Shown here piece by piece: positions 1 through 12,640 of a DNA stretch of 64,000 bases; the stretch's first letter is position 1, and every line of letters starts with the position of its first letter. Below the pieces are notes generated by a model. The model was given only the letters and a program-made list of their open reading frames with translations, searched no databases and was not told the origin of the DNA. The position numbers were made by a program, and so were the translations under genes. Where the stretch lies: the NCBI GenBank assembly GCA_029207755.1, contig JARCOQ010000007.1:39327656-39391655 (forward strand), read 5' to 3'. The DNA is from Chamaea fasciata. Its lineage: Eukaryota; Chordata; Aves; Passeriformes; Sylviidae.

Positions 1-1402
1 TATAACAGCGAGGTGATATTTGGGCATTTTCTCATCCAGGCAGACACAGCATCTCTCCAAAGAAAGGTGATGTAGCAACAACCGTTTGCTAGACAGAAGC
101 GTAAAGGACAGAGGACATTTGCTTTCCCAGTGCTCTGCACAGACTAATAGTTTCTACTGAATAGATACATGCTGATATTAAATGACACTTATACTGGCTT
201 ATGTTCAGATGTTTCACTAGCTTTTAAAGTTAGATAATATATTAGAGGACTTTTCTGTAGCAGGAGGATAATTTAAGGTAACACAAATTTAAATTTTTTT
301 AGAGGTCCTCAGACATGTATCCAAATTTTAGAAGAAACTGCTAAAATCCACACATAGACTGATAGTCATGTACCAGTACCCAAAATCTGTCTCACCTGGA
401 AGCTATTAAGGAGAGACAGCTGAACTGATCATGCCTCCCCTACCCCCAGCAATGATTTTTCCAGTAAAAGACCATGGGGGGAAAAAAAAAAGCCAATACA
501 GCAGGACCTTCTGACTTCAACCAATGGAAATCTGAATGTCCACCTCCTGCTGCTGAAGGTCTCCTGTTTGTATGAACAACTGGAGATTTACTCCCCCAAG
601 CAGTCTGAGGAAACACACTTATTCTTATGCAACACAATACAGTCATTGCTTAACTCCTTCATGCATCAGCAAACCTGGTCTTGGTAAGCTGATTCCAGCA
701 CAAATTAAAAAACATTATTCTGCATTATTTCAGTTTCAGGTGCCTTAAAATTTGCCAGACTGCTCTAACTTCTACCACCAAGTGTTCTATTGTTGACAGA
801 GCTGAATAAATTCTAAAAGTTATTTGCTACTATACGGCAAATAAATAGGTGGAATAAACCTAGCTCTGGTATTACTGGTGAAACCAACACACTCAGTGAG
901 GCAAACCCTTTCACATATTTTTCAGCCTTCATCTGCTGGTAGTCTTACGAAATTGGTAACAAATTTCTTCTTCTCAGCTTTGGAGCACTTAACTTGTGTT
1001 ATTTACAAACAGGAAGCAAAATCATCTAATCTTGCCAGCATATGAGCTCACAGAAAAACAGCAAATGTTTTCAGTTCACATACACATAACCAGTCACTTA
1101 TTGGAACTTGCACCATGCAGACCACTTGTAGGATAAGCCTTCTGGGAATGCTCGCTTCTCAGGTTATCCTCATTTCTGTGAGGAGGTTAATAAAATCCTA
1201 TGTGACTTCTCAATAGAAGTTAGTAAGATACTAGCATATTTAAAACTCATATAAATAAACACCTTCAACAACAACTGCACGCATAGCAATGGCGCAGCAG
1301 CCTTTAGAATAACATGCCACTAAAACACACTATGATTAGAAAGGCTGAAGGCTTGTAAGCATTTAAAAGTCACATACTATGCCTTTGCAATGTGTTACCT
1401 AC
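1..1402 (-). other. FBXO33: FBXO33 intron 3 (partial), no gene seen
   Basis: This stretch lies 3' of FBXO33 exon 3 on the minus strand. I looked for the final FBXO33 exon, which encodes the segment starting after the His-Gly at the end of exon 3, and did not find it, so that exon should lie to the left of the window. The sequence is AT-rich and has no repeat or RNA gene that I recognise. Confidence 0.7.
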
Positions 1403-4400
1403 CATGAACAGCAAGGAGAGACAATCTTGTGCACCTCCAGGCTAATAAGACAAGTGGATCTTCATTCCGGTTGTCACTGAGATCTGGGAAGGCAGACATA
1501 TCTATCACATCATTCATTAGTATAAAATGAGTGAGGAACTTGTCATACTGCCTGGATATGAGGTCAACAACAGCCCCTGAAACACAAGTGACATAGCTGT
1601 CAAAGTGAATCCTCTCTAGCGGGATACTGGGCTTAAGAATCCTTAACATATCATCACTCTTGACATCAAAAGCCATTATATAGACCCGAAGATTAGTGCT
1701 GTTACGAGTCAGCGCCTGCCAATTCTCATCTTTTGGCATATTGTCCAATGACTTGTGCATAATGGAAACACTGTGGACCAGGAGGGACAGTCGATGCAAA
1801 GGCACATGGTTGCTGTCAGCCAGGACTCTTGCCATCTCAGCTGTAAAATCACAGAAATCCAAAGCCAGCGAACGCAGATTCACAAAGCGCTCCAATTCAA
1901 CCGCAGTGATAAGAGTGGTATTACCAGGGATGTGGTTGTCCAAAAGGCTCAGATGTTCCATGGTGTTGGCTATGGGGTTTGATAAGGAGGACAATGATGT
2001 GGGAGTTACTATTTGCAGCATTAACCCACAAGACAGCCATTTCAATTGCCTGCTATTGCCTAGTATCTCTTCAAACAGTTGTTGGATTCTGTAAGTAAAC
2101 AAAACAGACAATGATCCTATTAAACATGGTTTAGTCTTACCAATGGCGTACCATTCCATTTTTTTAATTCAAGAATTATTCTTCCTTCTGAAGAATATTC
2201 TTATTAATAATAATTATTCTTATTCTTCAGGAAGATGCTACTATTATAGATCTTGTGAACTGCAACCTGACTGCAGACCTCTCAGAGCATTTTAACATCC
2301 ACTGCACTTAAAAGGTCAAAATCGTAAACTAAAAGAAATATGTACTTTGTCTGTCAAAAACAGTGACACACTATGAACCTTCACTTCATGTATTTTCCAG
2401 CATGTATTTAACACCCTCCTACATACATTTTAAGGTTATGCAAATAAGAAAACCTGTAATGCTTTTCAAATGCAGCTCTTGTTTTTAAAAACAGCTTTTT
2501 GTATTTCCTGACTTCTCCAGAACTGCAAATTTAGTATGGAAAAAGAGTAATTTTCAATGCAAGGTGGAAGAAACTTAATTTTGAGATTAAGTTAGAATGA
2601 TGTGAAATTACCTGTTTGATCTGTTCATTAAAAGGTAAAGAACAAACATACAAGAAGATTCTTTAAATAACTCCAAACATACAACTATCTGGATTTTCAA
2701 GTGCCAACAGGTTCATGTTTTAGCAAAACGACTTGGACTCAGTAACACTTCAATCTCAAATTATCAGTGCCAAATTATTATGAATTTATTCTGATGCATC
2801 CACCTCTCCTACCCTTTTTTTTTAGTGAATATATGTTCTTTACCTTATTTTGTTCAAGAAGGCAACACAACTATTTTAAATTTTCAATATTAAATTCAAA
2901 TAGTACAGTCACACTCTAAACATTTTCTCCATATAAGTATTTTTCCAGTCTTCATTCCAAAGCTGTAAAGGCCCAAAAGAGTCCTCCTGCCCAAATGACA
3001 AGTATTCTTTTAGCATATTAGACACACGTGTAGGTAAGTATTTGATCTCAAGCCCTGGTCAGCATTACAGAGAAACAGTTGAGCCAGGCTATGACAGTCC
3101 CATAAAACATCAAGAAATAAGATCCAGTAAAAAAATAGCAGAAATTTTTGTTCTCCAAATCAGGTAATGGTTTTGCATAGAACACTTCTTCTTTTATTGC
3201 TATGAAGATCTGTATACTTTATACATCTAAGCAAGAAAATATTACAGAATTTTTATTCTCATCCACGTAAATTTAACAGAGATAATGTCCAGGCAAAATT
3301 AAAGGTTTAGGCCAGTATCCAGACTGACAGCATAGAACCACTAGCACCTTAAGGTGATAGAACAAGGAAAGCACATAGGGATATTTATCAAGTATCTCTC
3401 TAGTTCCCAAAACTTTGTAACTCAGTTCTGGGCAGAGGAGGCTTTATGCATTTCACAACTCTCAAGAGACTTCACTTCTACAAATTCATCCAGGCTCCTC
3501 CCTTAGCGGAGCAAGCATTTAACAAGCATAACACCCAATAATAAAGAACTCTGCAGTGTGATTACCCCCTCTTCTTGCTTGCTCTGGACCTGTCACCTAC
3601 TACCTTTGATGCCCCATAACCCTTCTGTTGTAATGAAGTTAAAAGATCAGTCCTCATTCATCCTCTCTCTTGGCAAATCCTTACTCATCCCCTCCCTTGC
3701 CCATATGTGCTTTCTTCCTTCTCCTGTGAAGGTACTAGGTTTGCAAGGCCTGACTTCACCCAAGTGGAAAAGTTGGTGTGGCTACTGTATTTATTTTACA
3801 CCTCCATTTCCAAGGTTTTGCCTAGGATAGTCATCAGGTAAAAAGACTTCAATATTTCCAGATTTCTCCAAACATCTTATTTTAAATTGAGGACTCGCAA
3901 CTGTGAGACAAACGAAACAGTTTTAAACAACAGGTAAGAACCACAGACAGTGTAATTTTCTATTTTATTCCTAAATTCATTTAGAGTTAAGATGAACCTT
4001 ATTTGATCCCGGCAATGTTTGTTTCATAATTATTCCTGTCAATGCTTAAACTGAAGGCAGATTATCTCACATCCCCTAAGATTCTACCACAGCAATCTCA
4101 AATTTCTTCCAAAGACTCTTCCCTCCCCCATACACATCCACAAAAGGTTCTGTAATGCTTGCAGCAATGGTAGGATTTATTTTGTAATAGCCCAGGTAAT
4201 CCATCTTAATAGTGCTTTTAATATTTTACAGAACTATTGAAGAAAAAGCAATTTTAAGGTGAGTACTACCATCTATATGCCTCACTACACTAAAAATCTG
4301 TTTACATTGTGGTTCTCATACGCCTTAAACATCTGAGCTTAGAAGAATACTGTTTCAGTACCTGCAAAATTTAATAAAAAGAAATATGACACAGAACTCT

Positions 4401-7400
4401 GCTGCTCTAGGGTAGCTTTTCTCCCCAGTGGGAACTGCAGTAAGAAACTTTTTAAAAGAGAGCGGATGATTTAATGCAATCTGCACATCAACTTTTTAGT
4501 GCAAGCACCAAAGTATTTATCCAAGTATTTAGATTTGTCCTGATAGTTTTCTTAGGACCTACAGTTCATTAGACTTTCTCCAGTTCTTAGCCTTTCAAGC
4601 AAATTTGAAAGAGAACATAAACACAAACGTGTTTTCAACTCTTGTGAAATACAACAGATTACTTCCTTTTCTAATTTTTTTCATGTACAGCAATAGTAAG
4701 AGGTGCTCATAACAGCCCCCCCTCCCTCCTCCCCTTTTGTGACAGTAACATAATATTGTTTCTAGAACACAATGAAAAGAGGAAAAGAAAGGATTCTCAC
4801 CCTGCTGAGAACAGAGGGGAAAAAAAAAACCCAACAAAAATACAACAGCCACAAAACCAGACTACTTCATGTAAATAGCAGGAGCAATAATTTAGATTTT
4901 TATTAAAAAACTTAAAAGCTTTTCAGTCATGTATTTAAGGAATTTCTGTGTTCAGTTATATATTTTGATTATTTGCATTATTGTTATTATTATTCTGTAT
5001 TTGATAATTTACAAATATAACTTACTGCTTAATCTTCTTGCCATCAGGGTCAACTTTTCCAAGGTAGGAATTTGATATAGTTCCATGTTGCTGCAGAATG
5101 CTTATATCCCCAAAGAGACTTAACTTCTGGAGGTTCCTAGGAAACAACAAAATAAAAAGCAATCTGTACACAAAACTAAAATGGTGTGGGAAATCATTCT
5201 GGATAAGACAAATGCAGGCTACAACCCCATTATTACACCGAACATACAGCCTGTGTTGGGAAACTTACTACTGTCCCGGAATGCAGGCACATATGGAACT
5301 ACAGAAAATGAGACTGAAGTATAAAGGGGAAGAGGACTACACAAACTGCTGAAACCAGCTCTAAGAGCAAATACTGCTTTTCAGTCAGCACAGGAGTACT
5401 TTCAGCAGGCCTGGAGCACCACAAAGAAAACTTACAAGTAGTTTCATGCAATTTTTAATCATTGGAACATGTGTGCTAAGTGTCACAGATGAAAACATCA
5501 AATACTTATTCCTTAAACATTTAACACTGCACTTAATGCCCAAGTAGAACACAAGCACAAACAGCCCTGCCTGAGCACTTACATCAGCTGGGTTACAAAC
5601 GGGAGCCCACGCCTGCCTCACTCAAGGCATCACAAACCTCAGACAGGAAAAGCAAAAGCTCCCCACACCCTGATCAGTGTCTAATTTCTGTTATAACAAA
5701 GAAGGGAAAGCTCTTCTAATATTACCCATCAGTAAGGGATAATGGTCCACCATGACATATGATTTTAACTTTAAGAAGGGATACCTAAAAAGAAGTGAAA
5801 GAAGAACCTCTGAGTTGATGCTGAACATGACACAGTGCACTAGACAGTCACTTTTCCTTTCCCTACTTCAGTTTCCTGACTTGCGTCTTTTCTACTCCTA
5901 AAACAGATCAAGAAAGAGAAATGCAAACAACTGCAGTTTTAAAGTAGCTGTGTAGATTTTACTATTATTATTTTTGTAGCTGACTTTTGGGTCAATGTTG
6001 CTTTTATCTATATATGCCGTAAATTAGATTTACTCCTAACATGGAAGGGCTAGTCTGCAATTGATAATTAACAAGACAGAAACTCCAGTTTCACCACAAA
6101 TGGACACAGAAATTAAATTAATCCTAAACAGTAGATGCCAATTAACCTGCAGCTCACAATTACGTGAGTTACCATAAATCCTTATTTCTTCTGGCTCTCA
6201 AAGCATATGCTAGTATTTCAAATCAGCCTTGAGGAAAATGCAATATGATTACCATGCTCAAAGCATAGGGAAGCTCTGGTACAGTTCACTACCTCCACAG
6301 TACAACCTGATATTCTACTAAGTGGAGAGGGGAAGAAAAAAAGGATTAGTAGCCAAATTTTACATTTTTTAGGAGGTATGAGTTGTGGTCTACAATTGTT
6401 ATCTACCATAAATCATAATTTACCTGTTTTGAAGTTCCTGTATTCAAAAACAGCACACCGCCTGAAATCTACCTACTGTTGCAACTGCTACTTTTTTTTC
6501 TACAGGAGAACAACAACTTAAGAGCAAGATCCACACGCTTCATATAAAGTCTGAGAAATACTGGAGTCAAATTACCTAAAATTTACAACTGTCTCTGAAA
6601 TTCTAACCATTTAATATTTCATATTTTAAATACAGGCATGTTGTACTGATGATACACTAAAATAAACTGAGCCTTAAAATATGATCAATATTCTACAAAT
6701 CTCACTAAGAGGTTGCCTGATCATACTGAAGAATAAGCTTGGCAGGGAAACCTAAAACACTGGCACATCCAACTGAGAGTATTTTGGGCTCTTTTTTCCT
6801 CAAAAGCTGTAAGAAATAGTCTGGTATGACAAGGCAGTAGCAGAAACCTCTACCTGGTGTGAAAAGTATTGTTCACAGCCAATGCTATATATAAGCCTTT
6901 CTCTTTTGATCTTGGTGACTTATTTGTGAGACTCAAGAGCCAAAATGCAGTCTTCAGAACAGTTTTGAATCACCTGCATATTCACATCAAACACAGGTCT
7001 TGGTTTGTGCCACTCACGCCACCAGCCAATGCTACAGTAGGATGTAGGCAGACATTAAGAGGACCACCAAAGTACAGGACACATGGAACACTAATTAGTA
7101 GCACCCCACACATTTTTCTTTATCTTTTTGACTGCCATTTCATGCAGTACAGAGACAACAGAAAAGTTCTCTGCCTGAAAACTTAACCAATGACAATGTC
7201 CATTTATTTTTCCATTCACAGCACAGTTATTACAATCAACAAATCTGATCACGGTTCAACACAATGTTAGATTTTTGCTACTATTTGCAGTGTTATAGAA
7301 CTCCATGACATTCAGCTCACTGCTCATCTTTATTTCAGAGAGTCAGTAAAGTGACCGCTTTTAAAATAAAATTATTCAGAAGTTACTTATCTTTTGCTAA

Positions 7401-10400
7401 AAGTTATAATGGAATCTTAATCCTGTGTAGTATCCATACATACAGCTGCGGAAAAACTTATATTTTGGAAGGATTTCTAAAACATTTATTTTCCACTAGC
7501 TCAAAAAGCATACTAGAAATAATCAGCTTCTTACTAGGCTCCATCTTCAGTTTTGGTTGGTCTTTTTAAATACCCAATTAAAAAAAGCACAAAGTGTCCT
7601 TGCTTACATTCAAGGCAAAGCAAGAAGTAAGGCACATATTGTATTACTTTACTGGTTTCAGCTGCCTGTTCCGACTGAAAACAGTCATCAGGAAACATTG
7701 AAAACAGCTGCAGTCTACTGTTTTTACCAATTTTTGGTAACTCCAAGAGATACCATACTTCAGCAAGATACCACAGTTTTATAGTAATCTGCATTTTTGT
7801 TTCCATAGCAAAGATCAAACAAGTGACACAATTTAACATGCTGCAGAGGAAAAGAGGGGGGAGTTTGTGTGTCACTACTTTCCTATCTTCCTTTGGAAGC
7901 AAGGAAGGCAGAGTAGAGGAGACAATACTTTGGTATCTTAGAGTTACATAAAAGAACAAGATTTTCCTACTGAATGATCACCAGGTGCTTATTAGCTGTT
8001 GTACACACATAAGTGGAAAAAAAGTTCGTTGCACTCCCATCCTGCCTTCTAGAACTTAGTTTTGGAAGATCGGTTCGAGAAGGTGCAGCTCATGAAGATT
8101 TAAGTCACACCATGCCCACCCACACCCTTTTTCTCAGTATTAAGGAGAACAGCAGCTTTTAAACAGTTACACGCTTTGTTATTTCGCTACATTTGCTGTC
8201 ATAAACATAAAAGCTTATGGAAAAAGCTTCAGATCACTATAAACGCTACTTTAGTACCTTTTAATTAAATAAATTGCAGATTTTTAGAGCTCATCAAGGT
8301 CCCAATGCTATTAGTCCCAATATTTTGGGAGTAGTATGCTACCACCCACAAAATAACTTGAGCTCTGCTTCAAATAGAGACAGACCTTGAACATACCTTT
8401 TTGGATAATAACTGGCTGGCAGCATGAATACTTATCAAAAAAAGCCCAGTTGTTTTTAAAACAAGTTGTAGACAAGTTGTTATTTTCTTAATTCCATCAG
8501 AACTAGCAAAGGTCGCTCCAGAATATTTTTCTAGAGACTTAACACACAGATTTGCTTAGAAACTCACAATTTTATGTTGTACAGAAAATGCTCTTAGTAG
8601 CAAAACCACACATCATTCTCCTCTAGCCAAGAGAGCATTTAGAAATTTCATTACTTTTAGTAATTACTTTTCTTAGGTCCTGCAGTATTGTAAATCCTCA
8701 AGGAAATCTGTAGCCATTTAAAGTACATGATTTTTCTTGCAAGGAGGAAGGTTGCTACTCCACTGCTTAATAATATATTTAAAATCCCAAAACAACATTA
8801 CACAGTTAAGAAACAGCATCACGAAGGCGGATTTCTTCCTTTTCAGTTCTGAAGTGTAAGATGGAATGTTTTTTGAACTTATCTGCCAAAAAGCTATCAT
8901 AAGGGCTGGCAGGAGTTATGAAAGACTGTCCTGTTCTAAACTTAATTCCAAAAGGAATGCATTTACAGTGATTCAGCCACTGGAGAAGTTAAAAATTTCC
9001 ATTTCCATTATTTTGGAAATTACAATAGGTATCTTGTGTAGAGTGAAATACAGTGAAAACAAGAAAGAATTATTAATAGTCCTTGAGTTACAGACAAATA
9101 AACAGAAGCAGAGAAATTAATTAATTATGGACTGTAGTCCCTCCTTAGACAAAATTAAGCATCAGGCAGGTGACAATGCCTCTGGTTTAGACATTAGGTG
9201 GTCACAGTAAGAACCAAGCAGCAATTTGACACATGTCAATACGCCTTCTCACCTCTTTTCAATCTCAAAAGTCTCCTTAAAGAACTAAAACTCAGCGTTC
9301 TACCTGAAAACTAATCAGTTACAGGTAGTTACTTTGCAAGGAAAAAAAAAAACCCCAAACCTTCAAACATCAAAACAAACTAAAAACTTAGTCTGTTCAA
9401 AGGAAAAAAAAAAACTAGTCTGAAAGCAAAACTGAAAAAAGGTCAAGTGCTTAATGCAAATTATGCCACTCTTCCCCCAATATTTTAAATGCTCATTAAA
9501 AAACGCCTGCGGTAATAACCAGGTACCCTGTGTTTCCCAGTCATGCATCATTCATTTCAAACCAAAAGAGCAGCATAAAAATGATTTAGAGACAGCAGGA
9601 AAGCACAGCAATGCAAAATCCTATCAAATTTGGCAGCTCTCGATCCCTGTCTTACCACCAAAATGATCTACCAGAGAACAGGCACCGAAGAAACAACTAG
9701 TTCTGCACAGTATTTCACTGCAGTCCTGAGTCACACTGTGCACACAGAATCTGTAAAGTGAACTTCAGAAAGCAAGTGTCCTTGTACAGATTTCAGATAA
9801 GGCCATGGAGAACTTTTCAAAAGAAAAAGTGTATCAAAAGCCTTCTCACATCGCAGTTAATTTTGACAGCCTGGTATTTCAGTGAGGAAAAGAAAAAAAG
9901 AAACAATTTAGTTTTCTAACAACACCCCCATGCAGCAGCTCCTGTAGATACTATTTATTTGAAAATTCCAAGCCCAGTCATATTTGTCCCAGATCAGACA
10001 ATCCCCACAATCACTTCAACATTTTTTTTCCTTTTATAACACTAGCTGGACTTCCCGCAGATTCAACAGTTAAGTGAAAGCTCCTGAAATGCAAGAGAAG
10101 ACCAATCGAGACAGATGATCATGATTCGCACACCAAGGATTCACAGGGCAAGCAATAAATGAAGATAAAGGTGAGCTGGGACTAAGGAGCTGTTTTCTGA
10201 AGTGACGTCTGTAACTCGCAGCCATGGCAGCTGCAGCACAGGAAGTACCTGCTGGGCGCAACAGAGCAGAGGAACTGAAAGTGGGAATTCACACACCACA
10301 TTTGCATTCATCTCAAACCAACGAGGAATTGCATTTAAAGTCCTCTTGCTACAATTCAAAATAAAGACACAAGGAAGGCCTCAAGCTACTCCCTCATATC

Positions 10401-12034
10401 TCTGGAATCAAAGGGGGCGGTAACAAGATCATGACTCAGTTGCAGGCAGCTTTCTAAAGGCCATCCACAAGGTTTAATTCATCCTAAAGATGCCCTGAAA
10501 CACTTGCATCTTTTTTTTTTTGTTCCCATGATTGGTGAAACTATATGCGCACAGACGGGAAGTAATATTAACTATTTCCTATCCTAAAACCTACATGGCT
10601 TTCCAAACTCATCACAACCTAACTGCAATATCCTTGCTTTCCTGTCTTATGTGCTGTCTAGAGGCCATATTTTAGGATATCTGGTTATTATCTTATTATC
10701 TCTATCACACCTACACACAGTGAAGTGAATGCACGTATTTTTGTGTTAAAGACCTCAAAGCTGAGAAAATTACCTAACCTGCCAAAGTAAGTGTGTGAAA
10801 AACACACTTTAAATACAAACCACAGAAAAAAAGATTTCTATCATTTAAATTCAATTAGGCCAAGAAAGTCCTACATGTGAACCTTTTTTTTTCAACAAAC
10901 AAAAGAACATAAAACCTCCTCAAACCTCACATTAGCAGGTGAGAGCTGGCATGAAAGCTCAGCTTTTCTACAGCAAAAGACCTCATGGCTGGAAAGGTGA
11001 AGGCGTTTTATTGGGGCAGTAACACAGCGCGCCAGAGCTGTAATTTTAACTCCCCCTTACTAATTTCTCATGACATACTTTTGTTCAAGCATACACCAGT
11101 TCTAAAGTATGTCCGTAGTAAGACTTATTTTAAGTGAGAAAGCTGTCTTGTTATGCAGTAAATTCAAACTCCTGGCTCTCCCTTGCTCCGCTTGAGCTGT
11201 ATTCCCCGCTTCCATCCGAAAGACGAAGAACTTTTTATTACTGCAGCTCTATCTGTTTTGCGTATCGACCTGCCGCTCGGCAACTGGATGTCCGAGCATT
11301 AATATTCCTCATCAAGCTACACTGCATGACAAAAATGTGGTCGTCTGAAGTGGCGCGTCCCCGTTTCTGCCCACCCCACAGACTCACAGAGCGGCTCCGA
11401 GCCCAGCCCCAGCACGAACCGGCCGGCGCCGGCTCGGGCGTTGTTTCCGCCCGCAGAAGCCGTCAGGACGGCTGGACCCGGCCCTGCGCGGCTCGGGGTT
11501 CCGTCCGCTCCCCCGGCGGTACCTGTTGTTGCGGACGCTGCTCAGGACGCACAGCACCAGCTCCAGGTAAGTCCTCAGCAGGTCGAGCCAGCGCGGGCTC
11601 AGCGGCGGCGGCGGCGCCTCCCCGTCCCCCGCCACCGCGGCGCCCTCGCCCGCCGCCGCCCCGCCGCCGCCGGTGGGGTAGTTGTCGGCGGCGAACTGTA
11701 CGCGGAGCTCACGGACGAACCAGCCGCACTTGCGCATGAGGAACTCGAGGCGCGGGCGCTCGGCGGGCGAGACGCGGAGGCTGAGGCGGAGGCGCGGCCA
11801 GAGCGCCGGGTAGAAGAGGCACTCCCGCCAGTGCGAGCAGGCGGCCGAGGCCCGCAGCCGGTCGGGGGCCGCCAGGAAGGAGAAGATGTGGACCACCAGC
11901 TCGCTGGGCAGGGAGCCGGCGCCCACCGCCTCCCCGCACACCGACATCCCTGGCGCCGGCCCCAGCCCCGCGGCGGCGGCCCCGGGCGGCGGCCCCGGCC
12001 TGGCCTGCGGCTCCTGCGACACAAACAACAACAT
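1403..12034 (-). CDS. FBXO33: FBXO33, F-box protein 33 (3' exon missing)
   Basis: FBXO33 is an F-box protein, the substrate receptor of an SCF (SKP1-CUL1) ubiquitin ligase; the human protein has been linked to turnover of YBX1. Coding exons are 11523-12034, 5026-5136 and 1403-2088, joined by GT-AG introns with consistent phase (2, 2). Exon 1 carries the F-box at about residues 43-80 (LPSELVVHIFSFL, then CSHWRECLFYP), followed by a Gly/Ala/Pro-rich low-complexity insert. Exons 2 and 3 encode the leucine-rich C-terminal part, including QQLFEEILGNSRQLKWLSCG and HFILMNDVID. I chose the ATG at 12034 (MLLFVSQ), which matches the family N-terminus; a GTG three codons upstream is less likely. The exon 3 donor is taken after 1403; a second GT four bases further (exon end 1399) would break the expected His-Gly-Tyr continuation. 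The last coding exon, roughly 90 codons, is off the left edge. Exon 1 is extremely GC-rich while exon 3 is not, as usual for a CpG-island first exon. Confidence 0.96.
2181..2234. repeat. Short imperfect inverted repeat in FBXO33 intron 2
   Basis: The arms (starting at 2181, and ending at 2234) pair over 14 bp with a 3-nt bulge, around an AT-rich loop of about 20 nt. It lies 93-146 nt upstream of FBXO33 exon 3 in transcript sense. I see no family assignment. Confidence 0.5.
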
Positions 12035-12640
12035 CAATGACACGGCGCGGGGGGGCGGGCGCCGGCCGGGACGCGCCTGCTGCCGGGACGCACCACCCGT
12101 GCCGCCGCCGGGGGGGGAAGCGGAGGGGCAGAGCGGCCTCTACCACTGCCCGGCACGGCCGGGAGAGGTGGGCTGGATCACCCAGCCCTGAGGGCACCGT
12201 GTGAAGGGAGATACCGGCGGCGCCGCGCTCTGTTTCTGCCGGGCGGCGAGAGCCGCCGAGGCGGGGGAAGAAAGGTTCACCCGCGGGGAAAATGGAACGT
12301 GCCGGCGGTGGACTGGGAGGCGGAGCCGGCGCGCCCGCCTCGCGGGGGACGTTGGCCGTTCACCCCCCCGTGCCCGCGGCGCGGCCCCCCCGCTCCCCGC
12401 CCCTCCGGCGGCTCCCAACGCAGTGCGGCGGAGGCTGCTGCCCGGGGCGCGGCCCGGGAACACATTCCCTGCGGGTTCCACAGTGGGAGCGCCGGCCGCT
12501 GCCGGGGGGCAGACGCGGGACGGCCCCCGCCGGCCGCGCCTGCCGCGAGCGCCCGGTGTTTAGGAAAACTTGGAAAGGGTGGTGATGTCTGGCGGCGGCG
12601 GCGCGGAGGCCCGTATGGGACCGCACGTACGCCTTTGAGC
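11380..12640 (-). promoter_or_regulatory. FBXO33: CpG island / FBXO33 promoter and first exon
   Basis: This stretch is dense in CpG and G+C compared with AT-rich sequence on both sides. It covers the FBXO33 first coding exon and at least 600 bp upstream of its ATG, so transcription most likely starts here. Several long open frames on both strands are artefacts of the composition. Confidence 0.8.
11523..12034 (-). CDS. FBXO33: FBXO33 coding exon 1 with the F-box
   Basis: This exon has 170 codons plus two bases and ends ...RNN-AG before the donor gtaccg. It contains the whole F-box and a glycine/alanine run at about residues 120-140 that differs in length between species. The ATG context is weak (T at -3). 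Confidence 0.93.

Noticed and set aside
12035..12043. GTG upstream of the FBXO33 ATG as a start codon
   Set aside because: The ATG at 12034 gives the family N-terminus (MLLF) directly; GTG starts are rare in vertebrates.
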